Assembly: GCA_035308365.1 (NCBI GenBank)
Contig: DATGGU010000041.1
Coordinates: forward strand, 1-22,731
DNA: 22,731 nucleotides
Reading direction: 5' to 3'
Source: PALSA-505 sp035308365
GTDB taxonomy: Bacteria > Actinomycetota > Actinomycetes > Streptosporangiales > Streptosporangiaceae
Below are positions 13,710 to 21,126 of this stretch, piece by piece. Below the pieces are notes generated by a model, which did no database searches, had not been told where the DNA came from, and saw nothing but the letters and a program-made list of their open reading frames with translations. The position numbers and the translations under genes are program-made. How positions within the stretch are numbered: position 1 is the stretch's first letter; every line of letters starts with the position of its first letter.

Positions 13710-15771
13710 CACAGCAATGACTGCCGACAGTCCCGCCAGCCGCAGCCTGCGTGTCCTGCAACGGGTCGTGTTCCCCGGTGAGGACCTGGACGTGGTCCCG
13801 CTGTACGTGGAAACCAACCTGGAACGCGGCGGCGCCGAGCTGGCCGCCGAAAACCGGGCCAAGGCGCTCGGCCAGAAGCTTGAGGAGACGGCGGTCGCCA
13901 CCCCGGTCGGCGCTGCGGCCGCGGGCGAGACACAGTCGAGCATCCGGTTCGGCGCCGGCCTGCCCGCGCTGACCGCGGTCGACGCCGTGCCGCGGCAGAC
14001 CGCGGTGATCACCGAGGGACGGCGGGTCTCGTTCTCGACCTACTTCAACGCGTTCCCGGCCAGCTACTGGCGCCGGTGGACCACGATCGACGTGGTGACG
14101 CTGCGGGTCCGGGTGGCCGGTGAGTGCACGATCATCGTGTGCCGGTCCACGGCGAGGGGGCACAGCTACCCGGTCGACACGATCCGGGTGGAGACCGACG
14201 AGCCGGAGACGATCGAGCGCACGCTGCCGCTCGCACCGTTCATCGACGGCGGCTGGTACTGGTTCGACATCGTGGCCGGCGGCCACGGCACCACGCTCAT
14301 CGAGGCGGACTGGGCCGCGCTGACCGAGCAGGCGCCGGCCGGCCGGGTCAGCATCGGCATGACCACGATCAACCGGACCGAGTTCATCCTGGACCACCTG
14401 CGCACGCTGGGTGCGGCGCCGGACGTGCTGGACCTGCTCGACGCCTTCTACGTCGTCGACCAGGGCACCCAGCACGTGACCGATCACCCGGACTTCGCCG
14501 ACGCGTCCAAGAAGGTCGGCGACAAGCTGCGCATCATCGAGCAGCGCAACCTCGGCGGCTCCGGTGGGTTCTCCCGCTCCATGGACGAGACCGTGCGGGC
14601 CGGGCAGAGCGACTACCTGCTGATACTCGACGACGACATCAAGATCGAGCCCGAGTCCATCCTGCGCGCGGCCACCTTCGCCGACCTGGCCCGCCGCCCG
14701 ACCATCGTCGGCGGGCACATGTTCAGCCTGTTCGACCGTTCGGTGCTGCACGCGTTCGCGGAGTCCATCTACCCGCCCAAGTGGTGGTGGGGAGCGTCGC
14801 CGAACACCAGGGGCGGCCACGACTTCGGCCGCCGCAACCTGCGCAACACCCCGTGGCTGCACCGCCGCGCCGACGCCGACTACAACGGCTGGTGGATGTG
14901 CCTGATCCCGACGAAGATCATCGCCGAGATCGGCCTGGCGCTGCCGGTGTTCATCAAGTGGGACGACGCCGAGTACTCGATCCGCGCCCGCGAGCACGGC
15001 TACCCCACGGTGTCCCTGCCCGGCATGGCCACCTGGCACGTTACCTGGCAGGACAAGACCGACGCGCTGGACTGGCAGGCCTACTACCACATTCGCAACC
15101 GGATCATCGCGGCGCTGCTGCACTCGCCGCACAAGCGCGGCGGCGGCCTGGTCGCCGAGAGCGCGGAGCGGCAACTGCAGAACCTGTTGTCGATGCAGTA
15201 CTCGACGGCCGCGCTGCGGCTGCTGGCCATCGAGGACGTGCTGTCCGGGCCGGATCACCTGCACCGCGACCTGGCGACCAGGCTGGCGGAGCTGCAGGAG
15301 TTCCGCAAGTCCTACCCCGACGCCCAGAGCAAGGCGGACCTGGAGAGCTACCCGCCGCCGCGGCGGAAGGCCCCGGACAACGTGAAGGCGAACACCACCC
15401 CGACCAACAAGTACAACCTGTTCACCAAGGCCGCCTCGGGAACGCTGCGCCAGTTCAGGACGCCGCGCAAGGGAGCCATGCAGCGGCCGCAGCTGGCCCT
15501 GCCATTCCAGGACGCCGGCTGGTGGGTGCTGGTCAAGCTGGACAGCGCCCTGGTGTCGGCGGCCGACGGGGCGACCGCGGCCTGGTACCAGCGCGACCGC
15601 AAGCTGTTCCAGTCGCTCGGCCGCCGGACGCTCGGGCTGCACGCCAGGCTGATGCGGGAATGGCCGCGGCTGGCCGCCGAGTACCGGGCTGCCGCTGCCG
15701 AGTTCACCTCGCCGGAGAAGTGGCGGGAGTCGTTCCAGATATCGCCGCAGGACCCGCCGGGCAGGCCGTGA
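13702..15771 (+). CDS. glfT2: Galactofuranosyltransferase GlfT2-like polymerase
   Basis: Processive GT2 enzyme that builds galactan from UDP-galactofuranose at the inner membrane face. The 689-aa protein has the GlfT2 layout. An N-terminal beta-barrel contains the signature VSFSTYFNAFPASYWRRWTT. A GT-A core follows, with NLGGSGGFSR and the metal-binding DDD (Asp310-312). The catalytic WDDAEY (Asp421-422) and metal ligand His446 in TWHVTW come next, and a helical C-terminal domain ends the protein. These residues match Asp256-258, Asp371-372 and His396 of the tuberculosis enzyme, shifted by about 50. The shift comes from an Ala/Glu-rich insertion at about residues 35-90 not present in the mycobacterial protein. 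The GTG at 13702 is chosen because AGAGG lies 8 bp upstream; an in-frame GTG at 13693 lacks one. It overlaps glf by 8 bp and the next gene by 4 bp. Confidence 0.95.
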   Translation: MTDTAMTADSPASRSLRVLQRVVFPGEDLDVVPLYVETNLERGGAELAAENRAKALGQKLEETAVATPVGAAAAGETQSSIRFGAGLPALTAVDAVPRQTAVITEGRRVSFSTYFNAFPASYWRRWTTIDVVTLRVRVAGECTIIVCRSTARGHSYPVDTIRVETDEPETIERTLPLAPFIDGGWYWFDIVAGGHGTTLIEADWAALTEQAPAGRVSIGMTTINRTEFILDHLRTLGAAPDVLDLLDAFYVVDQGTQHVTDHPDFADASKKVGDKLRIIEQRNLGGSGGFSRSMDETVRAGQSDYLLILDDDIKIEPESILRAATFADLARRPTIVGGHMFSLFDRSVLHAFAESIYPPKWWWGASPNTRGGHDFGRRNLRNTPWLHRRADADYNGWWMCLIPTKIIAEIGLALPVFIKWDDAEYSIRAREHGYPTVSLPGMATWHVTWQDKTDALDWQAYYHIRNRIIAALLHSPHKRGGGLVAESAERQLQNLLSMQYSTAALRLLAIEDVLSGPDHLHRDLATRLAELQEFRKSYPDAQSKADLESYPPPRRKAPDNVKANTTPTNKYNLFTKAASGTLRQFRTPRKGAMQRPQLALPFQDAGWWVLVKLDSALVSAADGATAAWYQRDRKLFQSLGRRTLGLHARLMREWPRLAAEYRAAAAEFTSPEKWRESFQISPQDPPGRP

Positions 15772-17606
15772 GCTCCACCCCAACGGGACATCCCGCGCAG
15801 CCACCGGCCACCGAACCGGCAGGTTCGCCCAGCCCCGCGGCCGAATCTGCACCAACCCCGGCCACCGAACCGGCAGGTTCACCCAGCCCCGCGGCCGAAT
15901 CTGCACCAACCCCGGCCACCGAACCGGCAGGTTCACCCAGCCCCGCGGCCGCGTCCGCACCAACCCCGGCCACCGAACCGGCAGGTTCGCCCAGCCCCGC
16001 GCCCGCGTCCGCACCGGCCCCGGCCACCGCGGGCTCTGCGACATCTCCGGCCGCACGGGCATCCCGGGCCGGGGGGTGGCGCGGGTTCGCGGCACGGTAC
16101 GCGCCGGTGATCGCGGCGGCCGCCGCCATGACCGCCATGGGTCTGTGGGGGCTGGCCCGCGACTCGGCCATGGGCAACGACGAGGTGGTCAGCCGCTGGG
16201 CCGCCCTGCTCAGCCTGCGCCAGCTTGCCCATCTGGTCCGGCACGTGGATGCCGTGCACGGCCTGTACTACCTGCTGCTGCACGGCTGGATGGCCGTCGG
16301 TACCAGCCCGACGGCGATACGCGTCCCATCGGTGCTCGGCATGGTCGCCGCCGTGGCGCTGGTGGCGATCCTGGCCAGGCGGCTCACCGGATCCGGCTGG
16401 GCCGCCCTGTTCGCCGGCCTGATCACGGCGCTGACACCGAGCATCAGCTACTACGCCCAGACCGCCCGCTCCTACGCGTTCGTGTTCGCCTGTGTCGTGG
16501 CCGAGACCCTGGTGCTGCTGCACGCCATGCAGGCCGAGGCGGACGGGGCGCCGCGCGCGCAGCTCAGGCGCCGGTGGCTGGCCTACGGCGCGCTGGTGGT
16601 GCTGGCCGGTTATCTCAACGAGATGTCGCTGCTGGTACTGGCGGCACACCTGGTAACGGTCCTGCTGGCCAGGCAGGGACGGCAGACCGTCAAGCACTGG
16701 GCGGTCACCTCGGCGGTCTGCGTGGTGCTGGTCGCACCGTTGCTGGCGATCAGCTATCGGCAGGACCACGCCCTGTCCTGGGTCTCCCGGCCGGGCCTGC
16801 GGGACGTCTGGATCCTGTACCACGACTACTTCGGCGCGACGATCTGGGCGCCGGTGCTGCTCGCCGTGTGCGCCGCCGTCGCCGTTCTTGCGGCCAGGGG
16901 CTCCGGCGCTCAGGCCGAAGCCGCCTGGTGGCGCGGCGGTGGGGTGTCGGTGGCTTCGGTGGCGGCGCCGCTGCTGTTCGTCCCCGCCGCCTTGCTGCTG
17001 GCCGAGTCGCTGATCGGGCCGCCGCTGTACGTGGACCGCTACGTCCTTTACGGCGAGGCGGGGGCGGCGCTGCTGGCCGGGGCGGGGATCTACCGGATCG
17101 GCCAGTGGCTGGCCGGCCGGCTCGGCCGGCTCCGCCGGCCGGCGATCGTCTGGATCCCCGGCGTGGCCGTGTGCGTGCTCGCGCTGGTGCTGCAGTTCGG
17201 CGCCCAGCAGCGGACCCGCCAGCCCGGCAGCCGCCTGTACAACTTCGGCGGGCCGGCCTTCCTCATCGGGACGCATGCCCGGCCGGGCGACGGGGTGCTG
17301 TTCTTCGGCGATTTCTACCGCAAAGTGGAACTCGGCTACCCAAATGAGTTCCGCAACGCAAGCGACCTGGCGCTGGCGGTATCACCGGCGGTCGCAAACC
17401 CATTCAAGGGCATCGACAAGCCGTTCTCGGCTGTCGCTCCATTGATGCTCGCGCACGACCGGATTTGGGTCCTTGGCAGGCGGCCATCGGTCAGCCTGCC
17501 AGCCGGGCCGTTGCGAGCGGAGAGTGCGGTGCTGCTGCACAACTTCTCCATGACATTCGTGCGCGGCTACCGTGGGATGTGGCTCACTCTCTGGGCCCGG
17601 CACTGA
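15768..17606 (+). CDS. GT39-like GT-C membrane glycosyltransferase with repetitive N-terminal tail
   Basis: 612 aa from GTG 15768, whose TGA overlap with glfT2 (GTGA) shows coupling. Residues 13-84 are four 18-residue Pro/Ala/Ser/Thr repeats, probably disordered in the cytoplasm. Hydrophobic helices follow from about residue 110. The first extracytoplasmic loop has the GT-C acidic motif GNDEVVSRW (Asp138-Glu139), then HVDAVHGLYYLLLHGWM, as in GT39/PMT-like and arabino- or mannosyltransferases. PSISYYAQTARSYAFVFACV is another block typical of this family. The donor is probably a polyprenyl-phosphate sugar; donor and acceptor identities are inferred only from being in the glf-glfT2 operon. A soluble C-terminal part (about 480-612) lies outside the membrane. 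Confidence 0.85.
   Translation: MSSTPTGHPAQPPATEPAGSPSPAAESAPTPATEPAGSPSPAAESAPTPATEPAGSPSPAAASAPTPATEPAGSPSPAPASAPAPATAGSATSPAARASRAGGWRGFAARYAPVIAAAAAMTAMGLWGLARDSAMGNDEVVSRWAALLSLRQLAHLVRHVDAVHGLYYLLLHGWMAVGTSPTAIRVPSVLGMVAAVALVAILARRLTGSGWAALFAGLITALTPSISYYAQTARSYAFVFACVVAETLVLLHAMQAEADGAPRAQLRRRWLAYGALVVLAGYLNEMSLLVLAAHLVTVLLARQGRQTVKHWAVTSAVCVVLVAPLLAISYRQDHALSWVSRPGLRDVWILYHDYFGATIWAPVLLAVCAAVAVLAARGSGAQAEAAWWRGGGVSVASVAAPLLFVPAALLLAESLIGPPLYVDRYVLYGEAGAALLAGAGIYRIGQWLAGRLGRLRRPAIVWIPGVAVCVLALVLQFGAQQRTRQPGSRLYNFGGPAFLIGTHARPGDGVLFFGDFYRKVELGYPNEFRNASDLALAVSPAVANPFKGIDKPFSAVAPLMLAHDRIWVLGRRPSVSLPAGPLRAESAVLLHNFSMTFVRGYRGMWLTLWARH
15804..16019. repeat. Four tandem 54-bp repeats coding a Pro/Ala/Ser-rich tail
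   Basis: Near-identical 54-bp units begin at 15804, 15858, 15912 and 15966, with a partial fifth from 16020. Each codes about PATEPAGSPSPAAESAPT. The units differ by only a few substitutions, so the expansion is recent. Units of 18 codons keep frame, and copy number is likely to vary between strains. Confidence 0.92.
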
Positions 17607-17643
17607 CGGGGCTCAGCGAATCCGCGCAAAATCCTGATAAAGC

Positions 17644-17656
17644 GGTGTGACACACC
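17644..17656. promoter_or_regulatory. Perfect palindrome upstream of the lipoprotein gene
   Basis: GGTGTG-A-CACACC is a perfect 6-1-6 palindrome in the 90-bp gap after the GT-C gene, 41 bp before the next ATG. It may be a transcription-factor site. A second role as the upstream gene's terminator is less likely because a one-base loop cannot form in RNA without opening the stem. Confidence 0.4.
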
Positions 17657-17677
17657 TCACCGATCCTTGGCGGTTAA

Positions 17678-17693
17678 GGCACGCGACCGTGCC
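17678..17693 (+). other. Hairpin immediately before a start codon
   Basis: GGCACG-CGAC-CGTGCC forms a perfect 6-bp stem with a 4-nt loop ending 3 bp before the ATG at 17697, exactly where a ribosome binding site should be. It could limit translation of the lipoprotein gene, or be an operator. Confidence 0.4.
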
Positions 17694-17696
17694 AAG

Positions 17697-19283
17697 ATGA
17701 AGCGAATGGACCACAGGGTTTCCCGCCCCCATCCGTCGCGGCGGGCCTTTCTCGGCCTGGCAGCTGCCGCCGCGGTAGCCGCCCCGGCGGGGTGCAGCTC
17801 ACCCCGAGCTGGGAAGCCGCGCTCCACCCCTCGCCCCCGGACGGTGAGCGAGAACTCCCTTCCCGGCAACCGCGACTGGCCCATCAAGCACCTCGGCGCG
17901 CCCGACGCGATGATCGGCTACGCGGGGCAGGCCAGCGTGCTGCCCGGCGAGCCGATCACCCTGTACGCCTCGACCACCGCCCGCTCGTTCACCGTGAACG
18001 CCTACCGGATGGGCTGGTACAAAGGCGACCAGGCCAGGCTGGTCTGGCACTCCGGCACCGTGCGCGGCCTGCGGCAGCGCAAGGCGACCGTGCTCGCCCC
18101 GACGAACACGGTCGAATGCGACTGGGGCCCGTCTCTCACCATCCCCACCCACGACTGGCCGGAGGGCTGCTACCTGCTGCGGATGGACGCAGACTCCGGC
18201 GCCCAGCGCTACGTGCCGGTGACCGTGCGCTCGGCCAGCACGGCGGGCAAGGTGGTGATCAAGAACTGCGTCTCCACCTGGCAGGCCTACAACACCTGGG
18301 GCGGCTACGACCTGTACCACGGCCCCGGCGGGCTCTCCGACTACACCAACCGCTCGCTGTCGGTCAGCCTGGACCGCCCCTATGACGCCAGCGGCGCGTA
18401 CATGTTCCTGTACCACGAACGCAAGGTCATCGTGCTGGCCGAACGTCTCGCCATTCCGGTCGCCTACGCCACGAATCTGGACATCGCCGGCGATCCCACC
18501 CTGCTGCAGGGGGCCAGCGCCGTGTTCTCCCTGGGCCACGACGAGTACTGGTCGCCGCCGGAGCGGGCGAACGTCACGGCGGCCAGGGACGCCGGCGTCA
18601 ACCTGGCCTTCCTGGGAGCGAACTGCATGTTCCGGCGGACCCGGCTGGCCAGCACCAGGCTGGGCGCACGCCGCCAGATCATCTGCTACAAGACCAGCTA
18701 CACCCAGGACCCGATGTACGGCAAAGACAACGCCCTGGTCACCAGCGACTGGCGGGAGCCGCCCAACCCCGACCCCGAGTCATCGCTGATCGGCACCCTG
18801 TACGAGTCGAACCCGGTCAGCGCTGCCTACGTCGTCGCCACCCCGGACTCCTGGCTGTTCGCCGGGACCGGCGTGAAGAAGGGCACCAGGTTCACCGGCC
18901 TGGTCGGCATCGAGTACGACCGGGTCAACCCGGATTCGCCCATCGAGCGGCCCATCCAGATCCTGTCCCACTCGCCGCTCACCTGCCGCGGCGTGAACAG
19001 CTACTCCGATTCCGCGTACTACACCCACAGCGGCGGCGCCGGCGTCTTCAACGCGGGCACGATGCGCTGGGTCGCCTCGATGGCCCGCCCGTTCCCCCCG
19101 TTCGGGCTGAACGCCCACACGGCCGCCTTCACCACCCAGGTCACGTCCAACCTGCTGCACGTCTTCGCCGACGGCCCCGCCGCCGCGAAGCACCCGGCCG
19201 ACGACAACCTGGGCTCGATGGCCGAATGGGCGGGCGACCCCATAGCGGCCCAGCACAACCTGTGGCCCCCGATCCGGCTTTGA
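17697..19283 (+). CDS. Exported Tat lipoprotein with N,N-dimethylformamidase beta-like domain
   Basis: 528 aa. The N terminus has a twin-arginine motif, SRRAFLGLA (Arg15-Arg16), a hydrophobic stretch and a lipobox PAGC with Cys33, so it is probably exported folded and lipid-anchored. Most of the rest matches the domain named after the large subunit of N,N-dimethylformamidase. Diagnostic blocks are YRMGWYKGDQARLVW, STWQAYNTWGGYDLY, VFSLGHDEYWSP and FLGANCMFRR. Many actinomycete proteins have this domain without the small subunit, and their activity is not known; a metal-dependent amidase-like or carbohydrate-related role is possible. The neighbouring glycosyltransferase genes suggest action on surface glycans, an inference. 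The start is the ATG at 17697; a second ATG at 17706 is in frame and neither has a good ribosome binding site. Confidence 0.85.
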   Translation: MKRMDHRVSRPHPSRRAFLGLAAAAAVAAPAGCSSPRAGKPRSTPRPRTVSENSLPGNRDWPIKHLGAPDAMIGYAGQASVLPGEPITLYASTTARSFTVNAYRMGWYKGDQARLVWHSGTVRGLRQRKATVLAPTNTVECDWGPSLTIPTHDWPEGCYLLRMDADSGAQRYVPVTVRSASTAGKVVIKNCVSTWQAYNTWGGYDLYHGPGGLSDYTNRSLSVSLDRPYDASGAYMFLYHERKVIVLAERLAIPVAYATNLDIAGDPTLLQGASAVFSLGHDEYWSPPERANVTAARDAGVNLAFLGANCMFRRTRLASTRLGARRQIICYKTSYTQDPMYGKDNALVTSDWREPPNPDPESSLIGTLYESNPVSAAYVVATPDSWLFAGTGVKKGTRFTGLVGIEYDRVNPDSPIERPIQILSHSPLTCRGVNSYSDSAYYTHSGGAGVFNAGTMRWVASMARPFPPFGLNAHTAAFTTQVTSNLLHVFADGPAAAKHPADDNLGSMAEWAGDPIAAQHNLWPPIRL

Positions 19284-19315
19284 CCCGGTCCGGAGAACAC
19301 TGAAAGGTCGGCCAA

Positions 19316-20968
19316 GTGCCCGGCAGCGAACCATCCGATAACGACCCGGTGGAACCGGCCGCTGAGTCGGCTCCGCCCAGCACCGACACGGGTTCCACAC
19401 CCGGCAGGGGGCCGGGGTCACCGGGCGGTGGACGCGTGCGGTCGCTCGTCCACCGCCTGCCCGGATCTGCCCGGCTCTGGCTGTCCGTGTTCGGCGCTTC
19501 GCTGGGCCTGTTCGCCGTCCGGCTGCTGGTTCCCGTGCCGGTGGGTCAGGCCGACAACCGGGACGGTCCCCGGCTGATGTGCGGCCTGGGGTTCTCGCCG
19601 GTTACCCGTGGCTTCCCGAGGTTCTTCAGGTACGCCTACTTCGAATACGTTTCGGCTCCGGGCTGTGCCGGGAAGAAGCCGTACCCGACCTCGGAGATCG
19701 TGCCGGTAGAAGTCGCCAGGCTGCTGACGCCGGTATTCGGGCTGCCCGGCTCGGTCAACCTGATCGCGCTCGGGCTGCTGATGTGCGCGCTCGCCTCGGC
19801 TGGCATCGCCAGCCTGGTGACCGGCCTGCGGATCAGGCTCTGGGCCCGGCTGCTGATCGCGGCGGCGGTCTGGCTGATCATGGCCGACGCGGCGTTCTTC
19901 GATGTCTTCGCCAGCCCGTTCAGCGAGCCCGCCGCCCTGGTCGGCCTGCTGCTGGTCGCCGCCGGCGTCGTCTATCTGGGACGGGACTGGCGGTCGACCG
20001 TGCTCGGACTGGTCCTGGCCGGTTCGGGCGGCTTTCTCGCGATCCTTTCCAAGGAGCAGTACCTGGTCCTGGCCGCGCCGATCTGTCTCACCCTGATCCT
20101 GGCCAGCGGGGACCGCGGCCGGGGCCGTGGACTGCGGCGGTACCGGAGCAGGCAGACCGCCGCCGCGGCCGTCGTCGCGGCCGTCCTCGCCCTGATGGCC
20201 GGGGCCTACATGGCCTGGGACTACATCAGCCACTACGGCCGGCGGCTGCACATGATCCAGGCCGTGGACATGATCTTCCAGGACATCGTGACCGGTCATG
20301 ACAACCGGGTCGCCGACCTGCGCGCACTCGGGATGCCCGCGAGCTGGTCACGCTACGCCGGGACGTACTACTGGGACACGAAGCGCTCGGTCCGCTTCGA
20401 CCGGCTCTTCCCCCGGTACGAACCGAAGTTCAACGACCTCAACATCATGCATTTCCTGCTGACCCACCCCGGCCGTACCCTCGGCATCGGGCAGGTGGCG
20501 GCCATCCAGGCTCAGCGCTTCCGGGTCACCGAACTGGGCGACTACGCGCAGTCCGCTGGGCATCCGCGCGGCGCCGTCGAATCCCGGGTGGTCGCGCTGA
20601 CCTGGCTGATGCACCAGCTCCCGCCGAGGCTCGGGCTCTGGTTGTACGTCCCGCTGTGGCTGGTCATGGCGGCGCTGGCGGTCGCGGCATTGCGCTGGGG
20701 CGCCGGGGCGGCCTGGCACCGGGACGGCGCGGTCCTCGTTCTCTGCATGATCGGCTGTGCCGTGGCCGCGTTCGTCCCACCCGGCTACTTCGCCGGGATT
20801 TCGACCACCAGGCACATGGTCGGAACGAACCTCTCCACGGCGCTCGCCGTGGCGGTCAGCGTCGCGCTGGCCGCCTCCCTGATCCGCCACGCCCTGCTGA
20901 CCCGTTCCAAGCGGCGCACCGAAACGACGGCGGCACCGGCCACGCCGCAGATGGCGCAGCCGGGCTAG
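19316..20968 (+). CDS. Multi-pass membrane protein, probable GT-C-like glycosyltransferase
   Basis: 550 aa from GTG 19316, with AAAGGT about 9 bp upstream. The first 45 residues are Pro/Gly/Ser-rich. Numerous hydrophobic helices follow (LWLSVFGASLGLFAVRLLVP, LIALGLLMCALASAGIASLV, LLIAAAVWLIMADAAFFDVF). The first outside loop carries GQADNRDGPRLMCGLGF (Asp80, Asp83), a position where GT-C enzymes have catalytic acids. A soluble loop lies at about residues 300-410 (HYGRRLHMIQAVDMIFQDIV). I do not recognise a named family; the topology, the acidic loop and its place among glycosyltransferases suggest GT-C. It follows the lipoprotein gene by 32 bp and is probably co-transcribed. A hairpin follows its stop. 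Confidence 0.7.
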   Translation: MPGSEPSDNDPVEPAAESAPPSTDTGSTPGRGPGSPGGGRVRSLVHRLPGSARLWLSVFGASLGLFAVRLLVPVPVGQADNRDGPRLMCGLGFSPVTRGFPRFFRYAYFEYVSAPGCAGKKPYPTSEIVPVEVARLLTPVFGLPGSVNLIALGLLMCALASAGIASLVTGLRIRLWARLLIAAAVWLIMADAAFFDVFASPFSEPAALVGLLLVAAGVVYLGRDWRSTVLGLVLAGSGGFLAILSKEQYLVLAAPICLTLILASGDRGRGRGLRRYRSRQTAAAAVVAAVLALMAGAYMAWDYISHYGRRLHMIQAVDMIFQDIVTGHDNRVADLRALGMPASWSRYAGTYYWDTKRSVRFDRLFPRYEPKFNDLNIMHFLLTHPGRTLGIGQVAAIQAQRFRVTELGDYAQSAGHPRGAVESRVVALTWLMHQLPPRLGLWLYVPLWLVMAALAVAALRWGAGAAWHRDGAVLVLCMIGCAVAAFVPPGYFAGISTTRHMVGTNLSTALAVAVSVALAASLIRHALLTRSKRRTETTAAPATPQMAQPG

Positions 20969-20977
20969 CTCTCGCGG

Positions 20978-20997
20978 CGGTGCGTCGTTCGGCACCG
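20978..20997 (+). terminator. Hairpin after the membrane protein gene
   Basis: CGGTGC-(8 nt)-GCACCG is a perfect 6-bp stem beginning 10 bp after the stop codon at 20968. There is no T-tract. A second hairpin, CGGTGGC (21051-21057) with GCCACCG (21068-21074), lies in the same 158-bp gap and may be part of the leader of the following gene. No known riboswitch pattern is recognised. Confidence 0.4.
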
Positions 20998-21126
20998 GTT
21001 GATGCGCCATTTGCCCTCAAACTGTGCTTCGTTTCCGCCCGGCTTCGCAGCGGTGGCCGGGGCCGCAGCCACCGATGATCCGAGGTATCAGGTGCTTTTC
21101 GCCCACAACGGACAAAGGAAACGGTC

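Noticed and set aside
14124..15767. Long upstream extension of the GT-C frame reaching back into glfT2
   Set aside because: The extension is an out-of-frame shadow of glfT2, rich in Arg and Gly. The real start is GTG 15768 with a GTGA overlap.
13681..16095. 804-codon open frame antisense to glf, glfT2 and the GT-C start
   Set aside because: It is a mirror of the GC-rich coding strand; the translation is Arg/Gly/Pro-rich with no domain, and the sense genes have full catalytic motifs.
20969..21126. Possible riboswitch (cyclic-di-AMP, SAM or GEMM type) before the GH26-like gene
   Set aside because: The hairpins are present but none of the conserved core sequences of these classes is seen; a plain leader or terminator is simpler.
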